A DNA stretch of 64,000 bases from CAWJLE01 sp963843645 (GTDB lineage Bacteria > Chloroflexota > Anaerolineae > DAOTYC01): contig CAWJLE010000005.1 in the NCBI GenBank assembly GCA_963843645.1, positions 744,001 to 808,000 of the forward strand. The letters are read 5' to 3'. Made by a program: the position numbers and the translations under genes. Shown one piece after another: positions 1 to 7,151 of this stretch. Under the pieces are notes generated by a model that worked only from the letters and a program-made list of their open reading frames with translations, ran no database searches and was not told where the DNA came from. Position 1 is the stretch's first letter. Every line of letters starts with the position of its first letter.

Positions 1-71
1 TCCAGCTCCAACAGAGTCTTCAGGAGAATGACGATCGAGGCATCATCGTCGACAATCAGGATCTTGGCCAA
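1..71 (-). CDS. Response regulator receiver domain, 5' end only
   Basis: Only about 23 codons lie in the window; the gene runs off the left edge. Read leftward from TTG at 71, the start AKILIVDDDAS is the first beta strand and acidic pocket of a CheY-like receiver domain. TTG is preferred because a GGGGAGAGG Shine-Dalgarno sequence lies about 7 bases upstream and no closer ATG is in frame. The output domain and partner kinase cannot be seen. Confidence 0.75.
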   Translation of the reverse strand, partial: MAKILIVDDDASIVILLKTLLEL

Positions 72-180
72 TGCAAGCCCTCTCCCCTGTTGCGTTTTAT
101 GTTTCGTAATCTATTCTACCACAGGCCAGGGGATAACACAACGTCGAGTATGTCACATGGCATTCATGCGGAGGAGCTTT

Positions 181-219
181 TCACCACGGAGGCACGGAGA
201 ACACAGAGAACGCCAAAGA
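181..219. repeat. Left copy of a 39-40 bp inverted repeat flanking the GxxExxY gene
   Basis: The sequence beginning TCACCACGGAGGCACGGAG reappears in inverted orientation at 738-777, with about six differences by eye. The two copies frame the gene at 292-681. The CACGGAGG core also occurs in the palindrome at 12954-13046. Confidence 0.7.
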
Positions 220-291
220 CAACGACGACAACAAGACGACAAAAGCGAATGAAACGACAGAACAATGGAAGCGATAGCATCTGAGATGGAG

Positions 292-681
292 CTACAATAC
301 CATGCGCTTGATGCCGCCCTCTTTGAGGGTAACGACGTTGAAGTTGATGATCAGGCCCACTTGAAGATCCGCCAGCTTCAGGTAGGTGAGCAACTGGGCC
401 TCGTGGATTGGGTGAATGGCATCCACAGCTTTGAGTTCTAGTATTACGCGATTGTCCACCACAAAATCGAGTCGATAGCTGCAATCAACCTCGGTGCCTT
501 TATAGCTAATTGGCAGAACCCTTTCGCGCTCGAACGGAAGACCCCGCAGGGAGAGCTCACGCGCCAGGCAGGCCTGGTATGTGCTCTCAAGGAGACCAGG
601 CCCAAGCCGGCGATGGACTTCGATCGCCGCCCCGATGATCTTCCCGGTCAAGACCTCTTCGTGCAGCATACGTTCCTCCAC
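292..681 (-). CDS. GxxExxY family protein
   Basis: A 129-residue protein matching the GxxExxY family (PD-(D/E)XK_3), whose biochemical role is unknown. The N-terminus carries the family signature GAAIEVHRRLGPGLLESTY, followed by YRLDFVVDNRVILELKA, which has the D...E-x-K arrangement of a PD-(D/E)XK nuclease fold, and ends KEGGIKRMVL. It is full length for the family and stands alone. Flanking inverted repeats at 181-219 and 738-777 suggest that it moves, or has moved, as a cassette; that is inference. Nuclease activity is not established for the family. Confidence 0.9.
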   Translation of the reverse strand: MEERMLHEEVLTGKIIGAAIEVHRRLGPGLLESTYQACLARELSLRGLPFERERVLPISYKGTEVDCSYRLDFVVDNRVILELKAVDAIHPIHEAQLLTYLKLADLQVGLIINFNVVTLKEGGIKRMVL

Positions 682-737
682 ATTTGTTGTCGGTTCTTGC
701 AGGAGTCTCGTCGTTTCTGTTTTTGTGTGGCGTTTTT

Positions 738-777
738 GCTTTGGTCGTTCTCAGTGTCCTCCGTGTCTCTGTGGTGA
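738..777. repeat. Right copy of the inverted repeat flanking the GxxExxY gene
   Basis: Reverse complement of the element at 181-219, ending CTCCGTGTCTCTGTGGTGA. It lies in the short gap between the thymidine kinase stop and the GxxExxY start. Confidence 0.7.
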
Positions 778-785
778 GGAGTCGT

Positions 786-1397
786 CTACGGTTTGCCGGG
801 GACCTGGTGGCAGCGGCGGCAGCGCGCCTCGTAGACTTCGCTGGCGCCGACCAGGATGATAGGGTCGTCGTAGGAGGCGGGTTGGCCGTCGATGAGCCGT
901 TGCGTACGGCACGCGGGGGCGCCGCAGACGACACAGATGGCCTGCAGCTTATCCACCTTCTCGGCCTCGGCCATGAGAAGCGGCATGGGGCCGAAGGGCT
1001 CGCCGCGGAAATCCATATCCAGGCCGGCGACGATGACGCGTACCCCGCGCGAGGCCAGGACGTTGCAGACCTGGGCGATGGTCCAGTCGAAGAACTGACC
1101 CTCGTCCACTGCCACGACCTCGACGTCCGGATCCGTCAGCTCGAGAATCTCAGTTGCGTGGCGGACGATGATCGCCTCGCAGTACAGGCCGCTGTGCGAG
1201 GTCAGCTTTTCCGGGACGAAGCGCACGTCGAGGCTGGGCTTGAAGACCTGCACCTTTTGGCGCGCGATTTGCGAGCGCTTCACGCGCCGGATGAGCTCCT
1301 CGGTCTTGCCGCTGAACATGCTGCCGCAGACGACCTCAACCCAGCCGTAACGCTGGGGTCCCGCTGAGGAATATGCGTGGGGAGTTGCAGGGTTCAT
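786..1397 (-). CDS. tdk: Thymidine kinase (type II)
   Basis: Salvages thymidine to dTMP with ATP in the cytoplasm. The 203-residue protein has the P-loop GSMFSGKT at about residues 25-32, the catalytic-Glu motif DEGQFF at about 98-103, and the C-terminal zinc-binding cysteines (CVVCGAPAC and CRRCH) of the lasso domain. The first 15 or so residues are a non-conserved extension. AAGGG lies just upstream of the ATG. It follows the ribosomal-protein operon but is separated from it by the terminator at 1436-1463, so it probably has its own promoter or depends on read-through. Confidence 0.95.
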   Translation of the reverse strand: MNPATPHAYSSAGPQRYGWVEVVCGSMFSGKTEELIRRVKRSQIARQKVQVFKPSLDVRFVPEKLTSHSGLYCEAIIVRHATEILELTDPDVEVVAVDEGQFFDWTIAQVCNVLASRGVRVIVAGLDMDFRGEPFGPMPLLMAEAEKVDKLQAICVVCGAPACRTQRLIDGQPASYDDPIILVGASEVYEARCRRCHQVPGKP

Positions 1398-1435
1398 GGC
1401 GCCCTTCTCACCTCATTTATTGTGGAGCAGGCAGC

Positions 1436-1463
1436 AAAAAGAGGGCGGTCGTTACCCGCCCTC
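1436..1463 (-). terminator. Rho-independent terminator of the rplU-rpmA-rpmE operon
   Basis: On the minus strand an 8-bp perfect stem (GAGGGCGG/CCGCCCTC, 7-base loop) is followed by TTTTT, about 60 bases after the rpmE stop. Confidence 0.9.
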
Positions 1464-1521
1464 AGGATGCACCTGACATCGATAATGCATTGACCGAAAC
1501 AGCGACTGGCCGGTTGCCAGG

Positions 1522-1893
1522 TCATTCCGCTTCTGGGGTCGTTTCCTCGCCTTCGGCGGGGGCCGGCGCCGGGTTGTCCTCGTCCACAAACTCGTAGACG
1601 ATCTTCTTTTGCTTGCCGCGGCCTTTGCCCTTGGCTTCCGCGGGCGCCTCAACCTCAGCGACTGCTTCCGGCTGCTCCGGCAACATCGCGTCGCGCCGCT
1701 CCAACCGCTTGATGAATCGCTCTACCTGGCCGGCGGTATCGACGATGCGCATCTCGCCCGTGAAGAAAGGATGGCACGCCGAGCAAATGTCGGTGTGCAT
1801 TTCCGGTCGAGTCGATCCCACCTCGAACGTGTTTCCGCAGGCGCAAACCACCTTCGCCTTAGGGTAGTACTTCGGATGAATTTTTTCCTTCAT
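1522..1893 (-). CDS. rpmE: 50S ribosomal protein L31 with acidic C-terminal tail
   Basis: Large-subunit protein. The first 70 or so residues are classic L31 of the zinc-binding type: MKEKIHPKY, then C17, C19, C37 and C40 as probable zinc ligands, and a conserved CHPFFTGEMRIVDTAGQVERF block. It continues for about 50 further residues of Glu/Ala/Pro/Lys-rich low-complexity sequence, so at 123 residues it is much longer than the usual 65-90. The ATG overlaps the rpmA stop (ATGA), implying translational coupling. The tail looks disordered and its function is unknown. Confidence 0.95.
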   Translation of the reverse strand: MKEKIHPKYYPKAKVVCACGNTFEVGSTRPEMHTDICSACHPFFTGEMRIVDTAGQVERFIKRLERRDAMLPEQPEAVAEVEAPAEAKGKGRGKQKKIVYEFVDEDNPAPAPAEGEETTPEAE

Positions 1894-2153
1894 TTTGCCT
1901 CACTCGGGTAAACGCTGATTACCTTGCGGCCCTCGCGTCCCCATTCAAACTTCACCACGCCCTCGGCAGTGGCGAAAATCGTATAGTCTCTTCCCAGATC
2001 GACGTTAGTGCCGGGATGGAACTTGGTGCCACGCTGCCGTACGATGATGTTGCCCGAAACGACGGACTCACCGCCGAATTTCTTGATGCCCAGCCGTTTC
2101 GACTGGCTATCACGACCGTTGCGGCTGCTGCCGCCACCTTTTTTGTGTGCCAT
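1890..2153 (-). CDS. rpmA: 50S ribosomal protein L27
   Basis: Large-subunit protein near the peptidyl-transferase centre. The 87 residues begin MAHKKGGGSSRNGRDS and carry the family block RQRGTKFHPGTNVDLGRDYT. The N-terminus already begins MAHKKG, as in most bacteria, with no cleavable Firmicutes-type extension. It lies directly after rplU, the usual arrangement, and its stop overlaps the rpmE start. Confidence 0.98.
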   Translation of the reverse strand: MAHKKGGGSSRNGRDSQSKRLGIKKFGGESVVSGNIIVRQRGTKFHPGTNVDLGRDYTIFATAEGVVKFEWGREGRKVISVYPSEAK

Positions 2154-2174
2154 ACCGTTCTCTCCTGATGCGCT

Positions 2175-2486
2175 CTACTGCAGGATCTGTTCGATGAGCA
2201 ACCGCGTGTACGGCTGTCGGTGCCCGCGCTTCACACGATAGCGCTTCTTGGGCGTGTACTTGAAGATCACGCGCTTGCGATCCAGGTCGTGGTCGGTCAC
2301 TTTGGCGATGACCTTAGCCCCTTCGAGAATGGGCTTGCCGACGTGAATACCGCTATCGTCGGAGATCAACAACACCCGGTCCAGCTCAACGCGCTCACCA
2401 ACTTCTTTGAATATGTACTCGACGTTGACACTGTCGCCAACTTGTGCCTGGTACTGCTTTCCACCCGTTTCGAAAACGACCTGCAT
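2175..2486 (-). CDS. rplU: 50S ribosomal protein L21
   Basis: Large-subunit protein that binds 23S rRNA. The 103 residues begin MQVVFETGGKQYQAQVGD and end with the basic block YTPKKRYRVKRGHRQPYTR typical of L21. A longer reading frame upstream exists, but the ATG at 2486 is chosen because GGAGGTGAG lies 7 bases before it and the length then matches the family. First gene of a three-gene operon under the promoter at 2531-2559. Confidence 0.97.
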   Translation of the reverse strand: MQVVFETGGKQYQAQVGDSVNVEYIFKEVGERVELDRVLLISDDSGIHVGKPILEGAKVIAKVTDHDLDRKRVIFKYTPKKRYRVKRGHRQPYTRLLIEQILQ

Positions 2487-2530
2487 CGACCTCACCTCCA
2501 GCGAATCCAATACTCCAGTGGCAGAGGGAG

Positions 2531-2559
2531 ATTATACCTGACCCCTCACGTTTTGTCAA
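2531..2559 (-). promoter_or_regulatory. Near-consensus sigma-70 promoter for rplU-rpmA-rpmE
   Basis: On the minus strand TTGACA, a 17-base spacer, then TATAAT; both hexamers are perfect. It lies about 45 bases upstream of the rplU start, as expected for a strong constitutive ribosomal-protein promoter. Confidence 0.9.
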
Positions 2560-2595
2560 ACAACATCTGATTGGCGGGCTACAAGGTCCTTCCAG

Positions 2596-3090
2596 CTACC
2601 CGTGAGACTCGTGGGCAATCTCGAGCACCGAATCATAGAGAGTATCGCTCAGATAGAACCCCGCGACCCGACGCAGAGCGTCGAGAAGCGGGCGGACGCT
2701 GACGACGGCACCCCTGGCCTTCGCGTCAATCAAGATGCCTACTACTCCAATTGCACGCAAACCCAAACGCTGAGCGGCATGTCGTCCTTCTTTTTCGTCC
2801 AGGAGAATCAGCTCAGCCCCCAGCTCGGTCGCCAAGGCGATGGCCTCAGCTTCACCCCGCCCGAGGTCCCTTCTCAACGCCGTAACGAGGATTTGGTCCC
2901 GCACGACATGACGGTCAATCCATTCAGACGCGTCGACGGCATCGGCCCCTGGCCAACGCTTTTCCTGTGCGTTCAGCTCTTCCCAAACGCCAACTGGAAT
3001 GTGGACGGAGTCGTAGAGCTGACGTAGCAATTCGAATTGCCCAATCGCAGCGAGATTAGTCAGGGGAGACGTGTTGCTGACGACGATCAC
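2596..3090 (-). CDS. DUF3368 (PIN-like) toxin candidate
   Basis: A 164-residue protein of the DUF3368 group of PIN-domain-like proteins, taken as the toxin (probable RNase) of a type II toxin-antitoxin pair. Visible PIN features are the N-terminal VVSNTSPLTNLAAI, the central GRGEAEAIALA (conserved acidic cluster), and LLDEKEGRHAA. The first acidic position of a canonical PIN site is Asn here (VSNTSPL), a variant common in this family. Its start overlaps the stop of the UPF0175 gene (ATGA), a coupled antitoxin-first order. No toxicity can be shown from sequence. Confidence 0.88.
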   Translation of the reverse strand: MIVVSNTSPLTNLAAIGQFELLRQLYDSVHIPVGVWEELNAQEKRWPGADAVDASEWIDRHVVRDQILVTALRRDLGRGEAEAIALATELGAELILLDEKEGRHAAQRLGLRAIGVVGILIDAKARGAVVSVRPLLDALRRVAGFYLSDTLYDSVLEIAHESHG

Positions 3091-3341
3091 TGCGGCTCCG
3101 ACTCGTTCAGAGCGGCAAGGTCCTCATTTAGATCCTCGACATCGTAGTGGGGCGGAATGCGACGAGACGCAAGTATCTGACGGAATTCCCAAAGATCGAG
3201 ACCTGCCAATTCGCGTGCTTTGCCGATCGACAATCTGCCCTGTGAATATAGGTATACGGCGATTTCGATTTTCAGCTCCGCAGCGTTCAGACGAGCGGAA
3301 TCGAGAACGTCTTGGGGTATCTCCAAATTAATGCTGCTCAT
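3087..3341 (-). CDS. UPF0175 family antitoxin
   Basis: An 84-residue protein with the UPF0175 signature: MSSINLEIPQDVLDSARL followed by a small helix-turn-helix (SIGKARELAGLDLWEFRQIL) that probably binds its own promoter. The ATG at 3341 is preferred over upstream in-frame starts because GGAGGGAGGGTGAG sits directly before it and homology begins there. It precedes and overlaps the DUF3368 gene by 4 bases. The acidic C-terminus (DVEDLNEDLAALNESE) is the likely toxin-binding part, by analogy with other antitoxins. Confidence 0.88.
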   Translation of the reverse strand: MSSINLEIPQDVLDSARLNAAELKIEIAVYLYSQGRLSIGKARELAGLDLWEFRQILASRRIPPHYDVEDLNEDLAALNESEPQ

Positions 3342-3429
3342 CTCACCCTCCCTCCGGGGACATTCCCGTCGAAGCCGAAGGTTACCACAAAAGGGCATGT
3401 ATTGAAAGATTCGTGTCTGACTGGCCAGC

Positions 3430-4191
3430 TCAGCGGCAGGTGTAGCCGCCGTCGATGGCGAGGACCGAGCCGGTGGCGTACGGCGACTCGTCAGAGGCCA
3501 GGTACAGGATTCCGGCGGCGATCTCATCGACCTGGCCCATGCGCATCATGGGCCGGTCCGAGCTGAGTCGAACCCGCGCGGCCTCGCGGTCCTCAGACAG
3601 GGCGATGTGTTCCTCCACCAGCGGCGTCAGCACGCGCCCGGGACAGACGCAGTTGACCCGGATGTGGTCACCGACGAAATCGAGCGCGGTGCTGCGCGTC
3701 AGGGCGATGATACCGGCCTTGGAGACGGTGTAAGCGAGCATGTCGCAGATGCCCACCAGGCCGGCTTCGGAGCTGACGTTCACGATCGAGCCGCCGCGCT
3801 GTTTGACCATCTGCGGGATGGTGTACTTCATGCAGAGGAAGATACCGGTCAGGTTGACGTCCATGATGTGCTGCCAGTCCGCTTCAGAGGTCTGGACGAC
3901 GTTGCCCGGCATGAAGATGCCGGCGTTGTTGACCAGGACGTCGATGCGGCCATAAGCCTCCATGGCCTCTTGGACCATACGCTGCACGTCGGTGGACTGC
4001 GACACGTCGGCCTGCACGCGGACCGCTTCTCCGCCGGCAGCCCGAATCTCTTCGAGGGCCTCGGCGCCACGCTGCGGGTCCCGGTTGACGATCACGACTT
4101 TGGCGCCCTCGCGGGCAAAGAGCCCGGCCGTCGCCCGGCCGATGCCGGCCCCCGCTCCGGTGACGATCGCGACTTTCCCTGCCAGCCTCAT
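3430..4191 (-). CDS. SDR family NAD(P)-dependent oxidoreductase
   Basis: Classical short-chain dehydrogenase of 253 residues. It has the cofactor motif TGAGAGIGRA near the N-terminus, the structural motif NNAG, catalytic Ser in IVNVSSEAG, YTVSK (Tyr-x3-Lys), and the C-terminal GSVLAIDGGY common to FabG-like enzymes. The substrate is unknown. ATG at 4191 is chosen (GAGGAG, 7-base spacing) over the TTG six bases upstream. It is the last gene of a leftward catabolic cluster, 134 bases after the Ldh-family gene, and may act on a related hydroxy acid or sugar; that is inference. Confidence 0.93.
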   Translation of the reverse strand: MRLAGKVAIVTGAGAGIGRATAGLFAREGAKVVIVNRDPQRGAEALEEIRAAGGEAVRVQADVSQSTDVQRMVQEAMEAYGRIDVLVNNAGIFMPGNVVQTSEADWQHIMDVNLTGIFLCMKYTIPQMVKQRGGSIVNVSSEAGLVGICDMLAYTVSKAGIIALTRSTALDFVGDHIRVNCVCPGRVLTPLVEEHIALSEDREAARVRLSSDRPMMRMGQVDEIAAGILYLASDESPYATGSVLAIDGGYTCR

Positions 4192-4214
4192 GCTCAATCT
4201 CCTCAGAAGATGTC

Positions 4215-4294
4215 AGACTTCCGACACACTGTCCGTGCGGCCAGCGCGGGCCGCAACGCTCCGGTGCGTTGAGTCTCGAAGACTTCGGAAGTCT
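4215..4294. repeat. Hairpin-forming repeat, long-loop copy (AGACTTCCG / CGGAAGTCT)
   Basis: Arms at 4215-4223 and 4286-4294 lie between the Ldh-family gene and the SDR gene. It belongs to the same family as the elements at 43115-43145 and 60436-60469, but the intervening GC-rich sequence is longer. Confidence 0.55.
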
Positions 4295-4325
4295 CAATTG
4301 CATCGGACGACTCGCCTCAAGCGGG

Positions 4326-5411
4326 TTACTTGAAGATGCGATCCAGCTCAGCGGCGAGGTCGGTGTCTTCGGCCAGCCCAACCAGGTTCATTAAGCTGTA
4401 GTCGGGCAACTGCAAGCCGTTCTTCAGCGCCGCTTCACGTCTGTCCCATTCCATCTCACCGGGCAGGTAGATTCGATCCGTACCCTTGGCTTTCGGCGCA
4501 TTCTTAATCTCGCGGATCATATGGTCCATGCGGGCCTTGAACTTGTCGACCGGCATCATGGCCGGCACGTTGATGGCGATGAAGGCGTGGCCCTCGTTGG
4601 CCGGTTCGGGCTTCTCGTCCAGCCAACACTTGACCTCGGACAGCATGGCCGCGCCGGTCATGGCCGCCGCCAGTACTTCGATGAACACGGCCAGACCGTA
4701 GCCTTTGTAGCCGGCCATCGGCATGATGGCGCCTTTTTCGGGATAGTCGGTCAGGTCGGTCGTCGGCAGACCCTCTTCATCTACCAGCCAGTTCTCCGGG
4801 ATGGACTTGCCGGTGGCCTTGGCGGCGATGACTTTCGTGATGGCCACGACGCTCGTGGCGATGTCCAGAAAGATGGGCTTCTCTTCGCCGGCCGGGATGG
4901 CGTAGGCGATTGGATTCGTGCCGACGACGCGTCCCCGTGCACCCGGCACCGTCATCCACGCATCGACGTTCGTCATCGACAACCCGATCATGTTCTCCTT
5001 GAGGGCCATCGTAGCGTAGTAACCGGCTGCACCAAAGTGGCTGCTGTGGGTCACACCGGCATACGCGATGCCGGCCGTCTTGGCCTTTTCGATGGCCGTG
5101 TTCATGGCCAGCGTGGAGGTGGCCATCGGCATGGCGTAATGACCGTCGAACAGCGCCCACGCCGGACCCTCGCCGATCAGCTCAGGCACTGCGTCTGAAA
5201 ACAGACCGCCCGTGCGGATGTTCCTCATGAGCGGCCGAATTTGTCGGCTGCCGTGCGTGAAAACGCCCCAGGTATCGGTGGTCACCAGGACCTCGGCAGC
5301 GGCTTGTGCGTCCTCAGGCCTCAACTCTGATCGGACCATAGCCTCGACGCAAAACGCCTCGAGGTCCGCCGGAAAGACGCGCTTGCTCAACAGGCTCTGA
5401 ACTTTGTCCAT
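4326..5411 (-). CDS. Ldh family oxidoreductase (malate/L-lactate dehydrogenase type 2)
   Basis: A 361-residue NAD(P)-dependent 2-hydroxyacid or ureidoglycolate dehydrogenase of the Ldh_2 family (PF02615), unrelated to classical LDH/MDH. Family blocks seen: VTHSSHFGAAGYYATMAL (active-site His region), GTNPIAYAIP, FLDIATSVVA, and GYKGYGLAVFIEVLAA (cofactor-binding region). The exact substrate cannot be told. Start at 5411 is favoured by AAGGAG at 6-base spacing rather than the ATG 15 bases upstream. It lies between hutH and the SDR gene on the same strand. Confidence 0.92.
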   Translation of the reverse strand: MDKVQSLLSKRVFPADLEAFCVEAMVRSELRPEDAQAAAEVLVTTDTWGVFTHGSRQIRPLMRNIRTGGLFSDAVPELIGEGPAWALFDGHYAMPMATSTLAMNTAIEKAKTAGIAYAGVTHSSHFGAAGYYATMALKENMIGLSMTNVDAWMTVPGARGRVVGTNPIAYAIPAGEEKPIFLDIATSVVAITKVIAAKATGKSIPENWLVDEEGLPTTDLTDYPEKGAIMPMAGYKGYGLAVFIEVLAAAMTGAAMLSEVKCWLDEKPEPANEGHAFIAINVPAMMPVDKFKARMDHMIREIKNAPKAKGTDRIYLPGEMEWDRREAALKNGLQLPDYSLMNLVGLAEDTDLAAELDRIFK

Positions 5412-5494
5412 GATTTCTCCTTCCATAAGAACGGGGCTGTGATGGCTATTTTAGTCCCACTCGGCGAAGAGGGCAAGGTAAGTGTGTATTTCGA

Positions 5495-7051
5495 TCAGGC
5501 CAACGCCGCGTTCACCCTGTCCATCACGGTGCGGTCGCGGATGAGGCCGCGGACGGCTTCGATGTGCGGATACATGACCTCGTCCACGTCCAGGAATGGC
5601 ACGTGGGCACGCACCACTTCGTACACGGGACCGGTGCCGCGTCCCAGGCGAGCCGATGGTCCCAGCACTTCGCGGCGAAAATCGATCGCCTGCGACGCGG
5701 CGAAAAGCTCGATCGCCAGAATGCGCTCCACGTTCTGGACGATCTCCCAGGCCTGGCGCGCCGCTGTGGTGGAATTGCTGACGTGGTCCTCGGTGTTGGC
5801 CGACGTCGGAATGGTATCGGCGCTGGCCGGGTGGACGAGGACCTTGTTCTCGGAAGCCAATGACGCGGCCGTGTACTGTACCAGCATAAAGCCGGAATGC
5901 AGTCCGCCGCAACGGGTGAGAAAGGCCGGGAGCGTGCTTCGGTTCGAGGCCTCATCGGTCAGACGGGTCAGACGGCGCTCGGCGATGTTGCCGAGCTCGG
6001 TCAGCGCGATCTTGAGATAGTCCATGGCGATGGCTACGGGCTCGCCGTGGAAGTTGCCGCCGGACAGGCACCGTCCCTGCCCCTCCTCATCGAAGACGAT
6101 GACCGGATTGTCGGTCACGGAATTCAGCTCGATCTCGAGCACCCAGCGGGCGTACAGGATAGCATCGCGGCAGGCGCCGTGGACCTGGGGCATGCAGCGC
6201 AGAGTGTACGCATCCTGGACGTCGTGCGGATCGTATTCTCGAACGAAGGTGGAGCCTTCGATCAGACGGCGGATCGCCGCCGCTGCCTCGACCTGTCGGG
6301 GATGGGGCCGCAGCGCGTGGATGGCCCCATCGAAGGCTTCGGGAGTGCCGTGCAGCGCTTCCAGACTCAGGCAGCCGGACACGTCGGCGACCGCGGCCAG
6401 GTTTTCGGCTTCGCACGTCGTCAGGCAGCCGACGGCGCACGATACCGCTGTGCCGTTGGTGAGCGCCAGGCCCTCTTTAGCTTCCAGGACGACCGGGGCG
6501 AGTCCGGCGCGTCGCAGGGCTTCGCTCCCCGGTAGCTTCTCTCCCTGATAGATCGCCTCGCCCCCGCCGATCAGCAGCAGTGCCATGTGGGCCAATGGCG
6601 CCAGGTCGCCGCTGGCTCCCAATGAGCCCTGTGACGGCAAGATCGGATAGACGCCATGGTTGAGCAGGGCCACCAGCGCATCGACCAGCTCGGGCCGCAC
6701 ACCCGAGTGGCCGTGGGCGAGCGTATTGGCGCGGATCAAGATGGCTGCGCGGACGACCTCCAGGCTCAGGGGCGCGCCTACGCCGACTGAGTGGCTGACC
6801 ACGATGTTTCGCTGCAGCTCTTTGACCTGCTCCGGTGAGATCAGACGATCCTTGAAGGCGCCGAAGCCGGTGTTGATGCCGTATACGACGCGCCCGGAAG
6901 CGAGCGCCTGCTCGATGAAGTCGCGACTGCGCGCCATCCGCTCACGGGCGGTCTCCGCGACAACCAGTCGCAGACCTTCCGGAGTGGCGCGAGCCACACG
7001 GATGACGTCGTCGAGCGACAGGTGTTCCCCATCGATGATAAATGTGTCCAT
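5495..7051 (-). CDS. hutH: Histidine ammonia-lyase
   Basis: Deaminates L-histidine to urocanate, the first step of histidine degradation. The 518-residue protein has the MIO-forming Ala-Ser-Gly in GSLGASGDLAPLAHMAL, the active-site strand YTLRCMPQVHGA, and NSVTDNPVIV. A Ser-His pair in RNIVVSHSVG, at the position that helps distinguish histidine from tyrosine/phenylalanine lyases, supports histidine. The ATG at 7051 is preceded by GGGGGA; an upstream in-frame extension lacks homology. No hutU, hutI or hutG is nearby, so the rest of the pathway must lie elsewhere or urocanate is the end product. Confidence 0.93.
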   Translation of the reverse strand: MDTFIIDGEHLSLDDVIRVARATPEGLRLVVAETARERMARSRDFIEQALASGRVVYGINTGFGAFKDRLISPEQVKELQRNIVVSHSVGVGAPLSLEVVRAAILIRANTLAHGHSGVRPELVDALVALLNHGVYPILPSQGSLGASGDLAPLAHMALLLIGGGEAIYQGEKLPGSEALRRAGLAPVVLEAKEGLALTNGTAVSCAVGCLTTCEAENLAAVADVSGCLSLEALHGTPEAFDGAIHALRPHPRQVEAAAAIRRLIEGSTFVREYDPHDVQDAYTLRCMPQVHGACRDAILYARWVLEIELNSVTDNPVIVFDEEGQGRCLSGGNFHGEPVAIAMDYLKIALTELGNIAERRLTRLTDEASNRSTLPAFLTRCGGLHSGFMLVQYTAASLASENKVLVHPASADTIPTSANTEDHVSNSTTAARQAWEIVQNVERILAIELFAASQAIDFRREVLGPSARLGRGTGPVYEVVRAHVPFLDVDEVMYPHIEAVRGLIRDRTVMDRVNAALA

Positions 7052-7151
7052 TCTCCCCCTCGTCACAGAGCTTCCAACGCACTGTCCCCGGCCCGGTGTC
7101 GACCCAGGCTGGGTGGCCGGCGTACGCCACAACGGCGCTCGTGCCGGAAGT

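Noticed and set aside
684..1367. A 227-codon plus-strand reading frame opposite the thymidine kinase gene
   Set aside because: It is the antisense shadow of a well-conserved kinase; no homology and no ribosome binding site.
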